Source: Stictocephala bisonia
Taxonomy: Eukaryota > Arthropoda > Insecta > Hemiptera > Membracidae
Direction: 5' to 3'
DNA length: 64,000 nucleotides
Assembly: GCA_035578905.1 (NCBI GenBank)
Contig: JAQJVL010000031.1
Location: 3,839,316 to 3,903,315, forward strand
Under the pieces are notes generated by a model. It did not search any database. It saw nothing but the letters and a program-made list of their open reading frames with translations, and was not told the DNA's origin. Shown here in pieces: positions 13,101 to 25,918 of the stretch. Position 1 is the stretch's first letter; each line of letters starts with the position of its first letter. The position numbers and the translations under genes are program-made.

Positions 13101-15734
13101 CAAGCAAATCATCCGGTTATGCTGTCATTAAAGAACAATGTTCTTAAATGTCCTTTAATTGAGAAAACCCTTAAATGCGTCAACCTATATATCTTTAACC
13201 ATTTAAATTGTATAGAGGTAGAGCATACATTTAGAATTATATAATATGTTATAATGTTATAATAGACGGCTTTCTAGTAAAGTAAAAAAATTAAATATAC
13301 ATTACTTTTTGAAGTTTTTAGAAAATTAAACAATTAAGGAAACTGTTTGTAAAATCTATCAAAGTCTCTTACGCAAGTTTGTAAAATGTCATCAGTATAC
13401 GAATATTTTCTAACTGTTATTTCAAATATTGTGCAGTGTCTCACTAATGAATACTCTTTCTTATGTATAAATTATATATTAGATGCTATACTCAAAGTAA
13501 TACCCAATACGTCCAGTATAGTATAATTTCATCAATAAATTAGATTTTGGTTTGATTTGAATGTGTTTAATGTATATATAACGGTTTGATTTGTGTGACA
13601 TTGTAAGAAAATACTTATTGGTATGATTAACTGATGAGGTTTTTTAAGAGTGTCTTTGTTTATTCTATCTTATTTTGAGAGATAAATGACTTTTGTTTTA
13701 TGTTAATGGTTTTCATTATAAAATAAAAATATAGCGTTTAAATTAATATTTCGAGTAGGCCTAAATATCTAATGATTGTATACAGTAGGTTTTTTAGTAC
13801 TAGTTTATGAAATATAGTAAAGAAAAGATTTAGTTTAAATAACAGAGAGTTTTTATAGTTTCCAGTAATGTGCACGAACTCCCCGAAATGTGGAAGCCTC
13901 TTTACTAAACATTTCTATATTTGAACACTAGAACAATTGTTAAGATAAAATTAATGTATCTAATTAACATTTACATTAACTTTATCATAATTAACTAAAG
14001 TTTAAAATTTTCGTTGACGACTTCCATAGGATTTTAGGCATTCGAAGGGTTTCTGTTTATTATTTGTGATAATATTACCAGGTCATTATAAGAATTTGTA
14101 ACGGTACCTAAAAATTACATTTATTGGACATTTTACGTCAAAACTTTGATATTTTATTTAGTATGAACGAAACAGTAAAGTTTCATACAACATGAATTAA
14201 AAAAATATATTTGAAAAGGTGAAATATTGTCTTTTTTAATTTTGGTAAAAGAAATAACTCTGCATAACTATTTTTATTCATATATTGTTTCTAACAGAAG
14301 AAGCTAATATTACAAAACACACAAATTAATATATTATTTATATAAAACAATGAAAGAACTTAGAAATACGGAAAAAAATACTATTGTCTGAAGATTGTAA
14401 ATGTGATTTTCAAAATCAACGTCCATTAAAAGTGAAATACCTAGGGCTATTATAATTATTATAACTATTAGCTAAAACACCACAAGACACAGGGAACAAA
14501 ATTCAAGTCTGTAGATTTGGTGTTTAATTTGAACATGTTTTCCACGTTACAAGCAAACTTACGTGTATTTAAAAATGATTTGGCATTTAATTGCTAGTTA
14601 TTCTAATCGTATAAATTCGAGCCTAAACAATTCAGGCCAGCACAGTAACAACTTCGTTGCTTATTATTTATAGTTAAACATTATAGTGATAACTATAGCT
14701 CACTGAATGACTGGACGAAAATTATTAATATATTATATTTTATTATTTTTACACAGTAATTAATTAATTTATTGCGATACTAAGCAAAACAGTTTACCTT
14801 CTTTGTATATGTGCTTGACTAAACATAATAGTATAGCTTTGTGTCATAATTTAATAATCTTATTTTTATTTATATATTCATTAGATTACATTATATATGA
14901 AAAGTATTTGTTTTGAAGCAAGTAAAAGAAAGTAAAAAAATCAATAAATATTGAAAGGGATTTTTTTAATATTTGAAGAGTCTTATAGCTAAGAAATTCC
15001 AAAAGACCTTCAGGATGAAATTCTTCAAAGAAATGTGCCGTCACGATGTTTGTATTGGTATTTTGGTGTTGCTTGCAGAGGCAATGCAAACAGTGTTACA
15101 TTGGATTCAATTGATTGGATTATTATGATTCTTTGTTGAAATCACTTTATTTTAGTATTGTTGGACTAAAACATAATTAAATTCAACAATCTGCACTGTA
15201 CACTATTATAGATTAAATGACAAGCATTTGTAGTTTAGATTTTTGTGACGAATGTACAACATAGTTTCCGTAAAAACACAAAAATTAAAAGTAGAATAAA
15301 ACGTAGTAAGAATTGTTTTGGTATATAGTTTAAACATGTGTATGCCTTGAGTGAAAACCTAAACCAGACTATTGAAAGTGCCACCTCATAGTATTATTCT
15401 CGGGTATATTATTACTTATAAATATATATCTTACGCAATAGGAATATTTGTGCCAGTAATATAGTTTGTTTTAAGTCTGCTACCACAGTTGGCTAACTTT
15501 GTATTACATGAAACTACATTTTATTTTAAAATAGACCTAAAATAGCTGGTAATTTGAGACAAAGATAAAAAATAAAATGAGAAATTCATTAGTTTGGTAA
15601 AACAAATTCATTAAAAATCTAATATTTCCACTTTTTCGTAATCGATACACATTCATACAACCCTCCTCTCCTCTTCTAACATTCACAAACAACAATATTC
15701 TACTTACCATAAAGCTCAAATATCTTACAAAATT
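10149..15734. other. AT-rich DNA, no gene seen
   Basis: Long AT-rich stretch with stops in all frames. Apart from a dispersed repeat at 10561-10690 I see no supported feature. Confidence 0.5.
10561..10690. repeat. Dispersed repeat (pair with 31041-31170)
   Basis: Shares CAAAGGGCA.ATAATCC, then CCAATAAGGCTTCC.CTCTC and TTTAAACATTTATC with 31041-31170 in the same order, orientation and spacing. The family is unidentified. Confidence 0.65.
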
Positions 15735-15739
15735 TTATG

Positions 15740-16055
15740 AGAATATCTTAGCAAACTTTCAACAACCATCGTAATCCTAATTAACCAAATATTCATTAAT
15801 CATATCAACATGTATATCCAGACACAAAACATGACTATAAAAATACCACTCCAAGACACACACAACTTAACTGTACAGATTTCCATACCGAAAACACAAC
15901 TACATCAACCACCTTCTTCATTAAAATCAACTCTAACCATTATCCTCTAATCAAAAAAAAAAAAACAAAAAAAAAAAAAAAAAAAATATTCTTTTTTTTT
16001 CAAACCACACCTGGTCCATAATTCCAACTTATCTTTCACTACTTATTACTTCAAA
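15740..16055. other. Strongly G-depleted tract with poly(A)
   Basis: On the plus strand Gs almost vanish while Cs stay common: counting by eye, 15781-15960 has 7 G and 48 C, and 15901-15960 has no G at all. A poly(A)-rich run (15952-15986) and then T-rich sequence lie inside it. Such skew is absent from neighbouring DNA. No open frame explains it. Confidence 0.75.
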
Positions 16056-16439
16056 TGAAATGCGAATAGAATAAATTAGTCCAACAAAATATTACAGAAA
16101 AAGGAATAATCTTTTCGTCTCACGTATAAAAAACCCGTTGTTATAAACTATGATTTCGAGTTTATTTTTTAAATTAATTTGTTGGCGTACGAACATAATT
16201 ATAACGCGTAAGATAATAATGGAAGTTCTGTAAATATCCAATATCTGTTGGAGATTTACAACGATTCTATTATTAAAAACATAAAATTTAAAACAACTTT
16301 GAAGCATTGGAAATATATGATAAACTATATCTTTCAAACAGATACAAATACCAAAACTGTTGAACAAATAATATAATTTATAATAGTGGATTTTTCAAAA
16401 CCCATTCACCGACTTTATATATTCAAAGACCTAATAATA

Positions 16440-16530
16440 CCTGACGTGTTAGAGTACGTAGTCTAATATTGGTGAAGATGAAAGATCAATATCGTTACGT
16501 CATGGAGTAATGCTTAGGGTTACATTAATA
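16440..16530 (+). repeat. Dispersed repeat, family X, diverged copy
   Basis: GTCTAATATTGGTGAAGATG followed by AAAGATCAATAT and GGAGTAATG matches the core of 8490-8580 and the inverse of the 30-bp unit at 1019-1382. Confidence 0.5.
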
Positions 16531-19500
16531 CAATGACCCACACCTTCCCTCCCCACTATATGACATGGATAACCCAAATACAGACAATACAGTAAAATTA
16601 TAATAAACAGTGACATGAGATATAAATAATCTAAGTACAATAAAACATTTTAAGTTATATTGGAATGCAGGGAATATGAGTCTCTTATCATAAGTTAAAA
16701 TATAAGGGTTTATTATAAAATAAATAAAAGGGTTTATTTTATTTTAAACATTTAACATATAATTATACTTTATGTTGTTATTAAAAAAAATAATACCTAA
16801 AGATTATTACTTACACATTAGGCCAATTAAAATCCAACTAATCAATAACCAAATAAATCATTTAACTAGGTTTTCTGTTTATCATAAATGATCCTGAGTG
16901 ATTTGCATATATTTTAAAAATTGTAATATCCCTTGCAATGTATCACTTTCACCTATATTAGTCATTTTACTAAATATAAATGACTTTTTAAACTTATTGT
17001 TTAATACATTTTACGTTAAACATTTTTATATTAAGTTAGATGCAATGAAACTTTAACTTCATGTTGTGTTTCATCTTTCCTAACACAACAATATTTCAAT
17101 AGCAAAAGTCACTGCAAACAAATATTATACGAAAAAGGAGCCATACACACGTAATAATGATGATTTTCACAAGAATTTAAAACATTCGTTAATTTCAATG
17201 GAATAACTAATGGAATGCATTACAGATTGTGAATTTATCAATAGAGATAGTTTATTTTTCCAAACTAGTAACGCAATTAACTATTGTTAATTACTCGATT
17301 GGGATTTCTTAACGAGTAATGTGTCAAGTGTTTAAACATAATAATAGCACCGAATATTTATAAATAATATATGTGTAACTTTAACACTAAATGATAAAAA
17401 TTAATAATCAGTTTATGGGTCGCTCTCATTTAGCCTTTGTCAATAAGCGTATTTATGTTTACAAGAATTTTTTTTTCATTATTTTAAATTAAAACTTTAG
17501 AGTTTATGATAATTAAATTAGACCAAAATGTCAATATTTTGTAGTGTAATTTGTTGGATTAACATTGGCAGCTGAGCTGAAAAGATTTTAGTTTGGTAAG
17601 CCCAGTACAAAAGGATGTCCTGTATTTATCCTAATCTCTTTCTTTATCTGACCTTATTTCATCCTTCTTTCGTATCTGTGACGTCTCAGTCATTTATAAC
17701 TCCAACAACCATACATATTTAATTCCTCGGTCTTATTGCGATGCAAATTTAATCATTTATACGTAAAAATTCAATAAATAGTTTAATAAGATGCCATTTT
17801 GGATAAAATAAAAAAAAACTGGGTGTTTACTTGTACTTAATTGATCAGGTATATAAAGTATTTTGTTCTCTAATATTACCGAACATATTTAAATAATATG
17901 ACATTGAACTTGTATCTTGTGAAAAATATTATTCTTTGTCACATAATATGTTATATATAAACATTTTAGCAATATAGTTCCTGAATGTATGTGTAAACGT
18001 GTTGGAAAGAGAGAAATAATAAAATAAAAGAGTACGATTTAGTTACTTACTTATCTTTAAATTCTACCGTATTTTGACCACTTGCCTCAGTATTTAAGGT
18101 TTCCTACTGTGGAAGTCATCGTCTATGGTATGAAAGACAAAATAAGCCAGAGGTCGATAATTCACCATTCAAGACATTTTCGTTAATCGTAAGTATATAT
18201 AGATAGTATCCCTGAGATAAAAATATTTGAAAGTAATCTATTCTTGCTATCTTTTTTTTGCAAGAATTGATAACTAATTTTAACCAAAACAATCGATTTG
18301 TAATTTTTTTTATATAACTTGTTTTACTTAATTTAGCCCTTTACAATGGTTAAACATTTCTCAAACATTAAATTTTAGTGAGGGTTGTCACTGAGCATGT
18401 GAGTAACAAAAATAAACTATTGAATGATTGGAAAAAAACATTGAGTTAGAATGTACTGGGCAGAAGTAATTTAGAAAAAAAGTTATTTTATTTTCATAAC
18501 TGCCGTGAACGTTTAATTGTTTAAGGAATTTGGAAGAAAAGGAAATAACAATAAAATGTTACATTAAACGTGGATTGTGGGAGTGCTAATTCATCGATGA
18601 GCATCCAGCTATGTTAATAAAGGAACTGAGAATTTAATGTTCACTGATCACCCACTTAAAAGAAATAGAGCTAGAAACAGGATTGTAACGACCATTCAGG
18701 AATGTGCAGACCTAACAACTTTCGGACTGTACTTGTTGACGTTGAAATAAAACCAGTTTACCATCTTCCACTAAAATGAAATACTTTGCAGTTCATACTA
18801 TATGTGATTATATAAAATACAGAACTGTGGTCAGTCGTCACTAACCTATTAATTATTTAAGTAAATAATAAATATATTCATTTTATGGTACGATGGTTTA
18901 ATTTACTATTATTTGTGTAACCAAAAATAATAATGTACTAACAGTATATCAATATATTCCATAAGAACTATAATAATAACTGTACAAATGTAACTAAACA
19001 TGTTATTATTTCTAAACTTAATCTTTCTAAATAATGTTACCGAAATTTAAATAGTCATTTCTTTTCGGGATGAAACATAGTTTTTGCAAAAATAATGTTC
19101 TCAAAAATCGAGTTTAATAATCTATAATTGAATATGAAAACAAACAGGCTCAGTCGGGTTACATTTTCCTATACATTAATATTAGTTCTTAATCAGTAAT
19201 TAGTAGTCATCTTCTCTCTGTCCCAGCAGACACTGTTGAATACTGAGCTAATAGTAAGCCTACGAGCAGTCCTATCCAATATTTGTGAACACTCTCCGTA
19301 AGATAAATGCACAGGCATGCGCGTACATCACATGCATTCCTTTGGTCTGTCTGTTCATACAGTCAATGGCTATCTTCTTTATGATCATCTATAATCCAGC
19401 ACAATACTAACATTGTTTACATTGTGTTATAGCAATTTTACTAATATTCAAATTTACCACTTTGATCTGATACGTATTGTCGTGTAATAATAATAAATAA

Positions 19501-20430
19501 TTAAATTGTTGTGTTAGAGTTTCCCTGTATTTCTGTACTAATTTAATGTTAATATGCCACCATTAGATTCTGCATGTTTTTGGTTACTTTCTGTTTAAAT
19601 GTGCATAAAACAATTCAGCTCAAATAAATACTACAATCGAAAGTTCTTTTTCAAATTTTGAGTGATAACATCACTTCCTTTTTAAGATTTGCAGATTTAT
19701 TAAACTATATAATTAATTGCCTATTTATTTGTTTAGGTTCTTATCACTTCCATTTTGAAATTTGCAGTTTTCTAATATGATAGAATTGTCTGTTTTTTTA
19801 GGTGTACACAACACATTTTCGCTGTCTTATCGCTATAGGAATTGTTTTAAATATTTTAGTAACAACTACAATGTTGCAGTTTAAGTCGATGTCAAAATCC
19901 CATGGTCGGTTTTAGAATCGATAATAATTATTTGCCTTACAGTCAAACGTTTCAAGTGGGTTGCTGCTAATCATATGGTCACTGGGAAAGAGGTTGGTTA
20001 TTCATTTCCGAGGAGAACGAATCGGTTTCAGTTGTTGTACCGTATCGATTGCTTTAACATTTAACGAAATGTTGATGTCTTACCTTGTAGTTAATATGAA
20101 CCAACGTTGATCTTTTTCCCGATGTATAAGTGTTGTATTTCTACAACTTGGAGGATCTTGGGTGTTATGATGTAACCTATGTTGCAAGTTTCACACTGCT
20201 TGAGATTAGGGATCCATTGGTGCAGCCCTAATGAACTTTCTTGCATGGCTGGTTTTTAAGTTTCCTCAGTTTGATGGGCTTGATATTCTTGTATATCATC
20301 TTTTGACTATCTCAGATAGGCGTATGTCACTGACCTGCTATTTTTCACATAAACCTAATTATTATTATTTCTTTAAAGCTAGGCGTTCTCATTTTATTCT
20401 TTCTATACTCTTTCCCGTTGAATACATGTA
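16531..20430. other. AT-rich DNA, no confirmed gene
   Basis: No supported feature. A short open piece at 19227-19298 sits between a CAG acceptor-like and a GTAAGA donor-like site; I rate it as chance (see rejected items). Confidence 0.45.
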
Positions 20431-20443
20431 TGGGCGCGGAACT

Positions 20444-20606
20444 TATCAGAGAGGGAGATGGTGATGAAGAGGGGGGAGAGAGACCAGTACAGGACAAGGT
20501 GAAATTTACTAGTAAAAAATAACGGTGAAGGCCAGGATTTGAACTTGCGCTGTCCTTAACTCAGACACAACGACCTCCCACCTTATATCTCTTGGCTACG
20601 TTATCG
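20444..20606 (-). mobile_element. tRNA-Leu-like SINE
   Basis: On the minus strand the 5' end reads GTAGCCAAGAGATATAAGG (A-box-like, about 20599-20581) and, about 36 bp on, AGTTCAAATCC (B box, 20545-20535) with a long variable region between, as in leucine tRNAs. The B-box half is followed by a non-tRNA body. The two boxes form an internal RNA polymerase III promoter. No clear poly(A) end was placed, so the 3' limit is approximate. Confidence 0.55.
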
Positions 20607-23124
20607 GATTAGGCTGTTTAGATTATAAGATTGGTCAAAGAGTTTGATAATTTACTGTAAGAAAGAGTCACTTCAGAAGGGTTCTTTGACCCTATAGTTA
20701 GATCCATTTGCATTACTAGTAGTTTGAGAAATATTTTCCTATTGTTTCCTGATAGTTTTAATACACTGGTCCAGATGAAATCATAAAACAGACACGGTAA
20801 AATAACTGTTGTAACTAGTAACAACTGCATCTTGCACAACCACCCACCTATACATGTAGTTTGTTCTATTCACCCACCCCTACGTAAACAGCGTAAGATT
20901 GATTACAACCAATATGGTACATTCGTGCCAATCAGATATAATTGGTTTTTTAATTTATAACTTAAAAGTAGATTATAGGAAATACAAACAATTTCACACA
21001 TTTTAAGCGTTAATTAATGTTGTGACTTAAAATTTCATGTTATCCCTAATAATTATGGTTAGTATAAATATATAAAGTAAAATTTATAAATATTAACTTG
21101 TTAAATAACTAAGATCCCTAATAAGTTAATAAAGGAATCATTATATAAAAGAGCATGACATATATGTGTTACGTTTTATACAATAACAACATAGATTATA
21201 TGCATTCGTTCATTGAAACTATTTAAACAAAGCAACTTGAAAATTACTATGTAAACGCTGTAATAACGGAACATAAAAATCATTAGATTATTTTGCAGTT
21301 GATCACAAGCAATTACATTATAATTATGCAGACTCATTACCCTTGTCCATCACGTGCAGCAATTAGCTGTAATAGTTTTTATACAGTCGATTTAACTATC
21401 CCATTATCATTAACCTAATAGTTGAATTAAGGCGTCACTAATAAAACGTGTTAAGTGCAATTAATAGTACAAAAACATGTTAGCTTCTATAATCTTTGTC
21501 TAGTAATCAATTCAATAGTCTTTTTGCAAAACTGTATTACCTTAAGATCTTTTTTAATATGGATGACGATAACTATTTTACTTAAAGCAGACATTATTAA
21601 TAGATTAAGCATATATTTGTCATTAGTACTACATACTTAATAAATATCCTTTAAGGATCTATTATGACTTAAAGTCAAAATTATTTTATATTTGATAAAG
21701 CTCAATACGTTTGATGTCCGTTATAGTTTAATTTGATGGTAAACATTAAAAGATTAGTACGTATAATTACCATATTAAAGTCGTGTATATCATAGACTAG
21801 ATAGTCTAATACGTAATTAAGATGCTGAAAAATTTATGGTATTATACATTTTTTAATTAACATTTATGGTATTTAAACGTTTTTAATTAACGTTTCAAGT
21901 TATATAAAGTCATATGTTAGTGTTGACATTTGTTTCTTAAAACAACCCACATAACATTTATTAAAAAGGGACTTTGATAAAAGGAAATATTACAAATAAA
22001 ATACTATTCAAACATGGTAAAATCAAGATTTAAATAAAAAAATACGATTGGTATATCTTTTTGAGTAATGTTATCGTTTTTTACTAAGTAATTTGAGCAA
22101 TGAATGTAGTGTGGAACCCAACCTATGAATAGTACAGTTTAACTAAATAAAAACAATTCAACGTCAAACAAATAAAGAAGCATACCCTCTCTATACTTAC
22201 AAATATTTTTGTTCACTACAAAACAATATTCTTTTTTATTTTTGATTTTTTTTTTGACATACGATTTACCGATAACCAAGACGCATTTTGAAACTATTCA
22301 TTTTTTTTTCTCTCTAAACTAAAGAAGTACACATTTTAATAAGTACAAATATTTATGTGAGCAAATGTACTTTATAAAGTAAATATTATGATATTGTCCT
22401 TTATGTACTCTTAGTACATAAAAAGATAAAGTTTAATATAATACCTCACCAAAAAAGCTGAATTTCAATTTTAAATATCAATTTTATTACTATGTATATT
22501 TTTAGGACGTTGATAGGTAGATAAAATATACTTTTCAATGATATTTTTAATTTCTTATAGTTACTTTATCAAATGTTAAATGAACGGCATATATTTTACG
22601 CTTAAATAAGAATAAAATGAATTAACACTTTCTTAAGAAAATATTTATGTTGTGAGCCTTCAAATGAGTAAAAGTATCAAATGAGAAAAAATCAAACATG
22701 GTGTCAGTTTCAGATAAGAAGTTTCATTTTATAAATTACGAAATTTTAGCTTTAATCACCTACGTAGGTGCCCAAGTCCAAGAAATAAAGCAATAAATAA
22801 AAACAATACAACATCGTTATTGTTAAATATTTGATAATTTTTATGCTAATACAAATAAATATAGCGTTACTTAGGAATTATTTAAATTTCATACAAAAGT
22901 AAAGAAATCAATAGTTGTATTTAGTTTATCATTATGGATTCTTACATATGAGACGCCAACACATCGTTATATATATTTTAAGGTGAATATGAATGATTAT
23001 ATGAGTGTAGGATAAGTGGATGAGTGTAGTCTGGTAACTTACTGAGTTCAACAGTTTCTCAGAAAGGGGAATTTATTAATAGCCTAACACCCAGAGCAAT
23101 TATGGGACCTACACCTTTACGTGG

Positions 23125-23245
23125 AACCTGAACCACGTAGTGTTGGTCTGATTTTCAGATAACCGACAAGTCTGACTCTCAGTTCTCTTCCCAACACAAC
23201 ATCCGAACCTTAACTACCATCCAACATGGTAATTACAGACTTCTC
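23125..23245. repeat. Dispersed repeat (pair with 32897-33017)
   Basis: GAACCACGTAGTG.TGGT(C/A)TGATTTTCAG, then CTCAGTT.TCTTC and CCA.CCAACATGG occur in the same order in both copies, same orientation. The family is unidentified. Confidence 0.6.
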
Positions 23246-24252
23246 TGGTAGTGTCCACATCGAAAACTATATATTTTAATAGTGTATAAAAAATTACTTA
23301 TGGATAAAACAAGAATGTTCTATAAATATAAAATTAATGAAAGTACGGAGTGGGAAAAAAACACCTTAATATTTTTCGAGCGAGATGACAATAATGCACT
23401 GTAAAGAAAACCTACAGTTGTAACAGTTTTACTGAGTTTAAATGCCTACAACTCTAAACAGATTGCTTATAACACTGGAATAAAGCTTTATGCAATATTT
23501 AGCGTTTCTGTGTTATTTCGATTAACAAATATTATAGTGATTCCTTTTTATCAACATGTAGGATGTATTTTACTGGTACGTATACATCAAAGATATAGCC
23601 AGAATGTATGAAATGGAAGTTTGTAAATAGCCTCAACACTAGTCATCTGTCATTCATTTAGGTCAATAATGTGTTATTTCAGAGATACGCTTACATTAAC
23701 ATTTATTTACATTTTAAAGTTAATTCTTCCTACTATAAGATAATATACGCTTTCGATCGTAGATTTTTATCCAAAAAAATTTTATTTCCAATAAATGTGT
23801 CACAAAACAAATTTGAATGAATATGTTATTTAATATAACATTATTCATCAAAATTTGTATTAGTTTGTCATGGTTCACAGATTTTGATATGATTTGATGC
23901 AGGAACTAATATACTTATTAATCCACATAGAATGTTTGAAAGTTCTTGTTATATATTTTCAAACAAAAAGTGATATTTCCTAAAAGGGTTTAATAATAAA
24001 AAGAGAACGTCAATTAAGACGCCAACTCACTATAGGTGAATTAAAAACATATAAATAAATAAAATAAAATAACAAAAACAAACACTTTTCTATTTATTTT
24101 TAAAAATTTTACACCTAATAAATATACATAGTTACATACGATTTACTTATCAAATCAATATATAAGTAATGTATTTATTTATGGTCTATCTCTGGAATCC
24201 TCATAGTAAAAATGATTAAACTAATACGGATATTGTCTGTTATTATTTTTAC

Positions 24253-24265
24253 GGGGGGGGGGGGG
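24253..24265 (+). repeat. Run of 13 G
   Basis: Thirteen consecutive G in a very AT-rich setting; length-unstable and able to form G-quadruplex structures. Confidence 0.9.
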
Positions 24266-25879
24266 ATATCATCTGGATCCTTACAGTATCATGGTAATAT
24301 CCATTCTCCTAAGTGGAAAGGGTAAGCATAAACGAAGCTGTAGGAGTTTTAGTTTTATCAATTAGGTTTGAGTCAGCAAGTCACAGGGAGAGCAACGTTG
24401 CGTGAAATAATGATCTATGCAACACCTCCGTTATTGAAGACGAACGTATACAAATTTAGTGACTAGTTATTTTTACAGGTGATCCATCATTACCGAAATT
24501 ACTTTGCACTGTTGTTATTAGTGAAATGACCTATGGGAAAAAATGTTAACTAAAAAAAATATATATATATATTTCTTTTTTTAGACCGTTATTAAGTGCA
24601 AATACAAATTTAGATTAAGGTATCAATATATATTTCAAGATGAATTTGAAATATATAAAAGAACCAAACTACAGTGTTTATGTATACATAGTAGGTACAA
24701 AATTAACACTTCATTGATTGAACCAACATTGCACAAACGGGTGACAACACTTCTGATTTCATCCAGTATGTGTTTGAAAAACAAGCTTTTAAAATCCCAA
24801 CTTTTAGCCTTTAGTAGCAAGTTTTAATTGTATTTGTTTGTAGACCTAAGTTCTAATAATGGCTAATAAATACTGTACTGAGCTATTTATGGACAGTAAT
24901 TAAACAAATTTATAACATTTATTGTAATCTAATAACATATTTGCCATCATAAATTAACAGTTACTTGTTAGGTAGCATAATAAATGTTAGTTACATTTTT
25001 ATTCGTTCCATAATTTATGTTTTAACAATATTTACACAAAAATTAGTGTCAGTCTATCATTTGACTTGTTTTATTACTATACAACAATTAATATATAGTA
25101 ATAAATGTAGACCTATAATTATAAAATAATAATAGGGAATTGTAGAATATTTCATAAAAATATTATGAAATTGTTTTATTGCTAAGTAAGTTTCGTTTAT
25201 AGGTAAATATAGTTCACATTGATTAAGATGTACCAACTGATACATTGTTTACTAGTATCTTAAAAGTACACTATTAGTAAAAGTGTTAAAATTTGTATTG
25301 TGAAAATTTCGAATATATATGAATTTAATTTTATTTTGTGTGAAGAACAAATTTAAGGATTTCGGTAGTATACGAGATGTCCAGCATGTTTAAATTTAAA
25401 TTAAATAATCTACAAATGCATGAATAATCTTAAACATATTTAACATTTGTAAATACCAGTCTATTTTAATCTTAAGTCGTGTTATTTTTAAGAATGGATA
25501 TTACCAGTTTGCAGAACATATTCAAATACTATTTTGTATTGACGTTTATCTACGTGTTGTTACACTCCAAAGGTTGCGTTGTTATAAAGTTTATAAAGTA
25601 TACAACCGTAGCACTTTTACTGATTACCATTGACTGACGTTTTATATAATTAAAACTGAAGTGTTGCAAACCAATAAATATGGTATGACCAAGCTACTTT
25701 TTGCTATGTTCATTATTAATGAGTTCTTTGTAAAAGACCAGTCATTTTATTTCAAAAACGGCTCTACCGATTTTCTTCGTACTTTGTCTATAAAAGGTTT
25801 TCTACCTCAGGAATCCAATGGATTTGGTGACAATTTTGAGAAAACTCATTTTCTATGAGTTTTCAGGATTCCAAAAGTA

Positions 25880-25918
25880 AATGGGTGGGCGGGTGGGTCA
25901 ATACCACTGTTTAATGTT
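25880..25918 (-). repeat. Solitary 36-bp-family unit
   Basis: AAATGGGTGGGCGGGTGGGTCAATACCACTG is the inverse of the unit that makes the arrays at 2053, 43369 and 61840, present here about once. Confidence 0.65.

Noticed and set aside
19227..19298. Possible internal exon (CAG acceptor, 24-codon frame, GTAAGA donor)
   Set aside because: Short, no recognisable peptide, and such combinations arise by chance in tens of kilobases; no supporting neighbour exon.
20231..20464. 77-codon frame MNFLAWLVFKFPQF...
   Set aside because: No domain recognised, and its end runs into the SINE region; AT-rich composition gives hydrophobic read-through.
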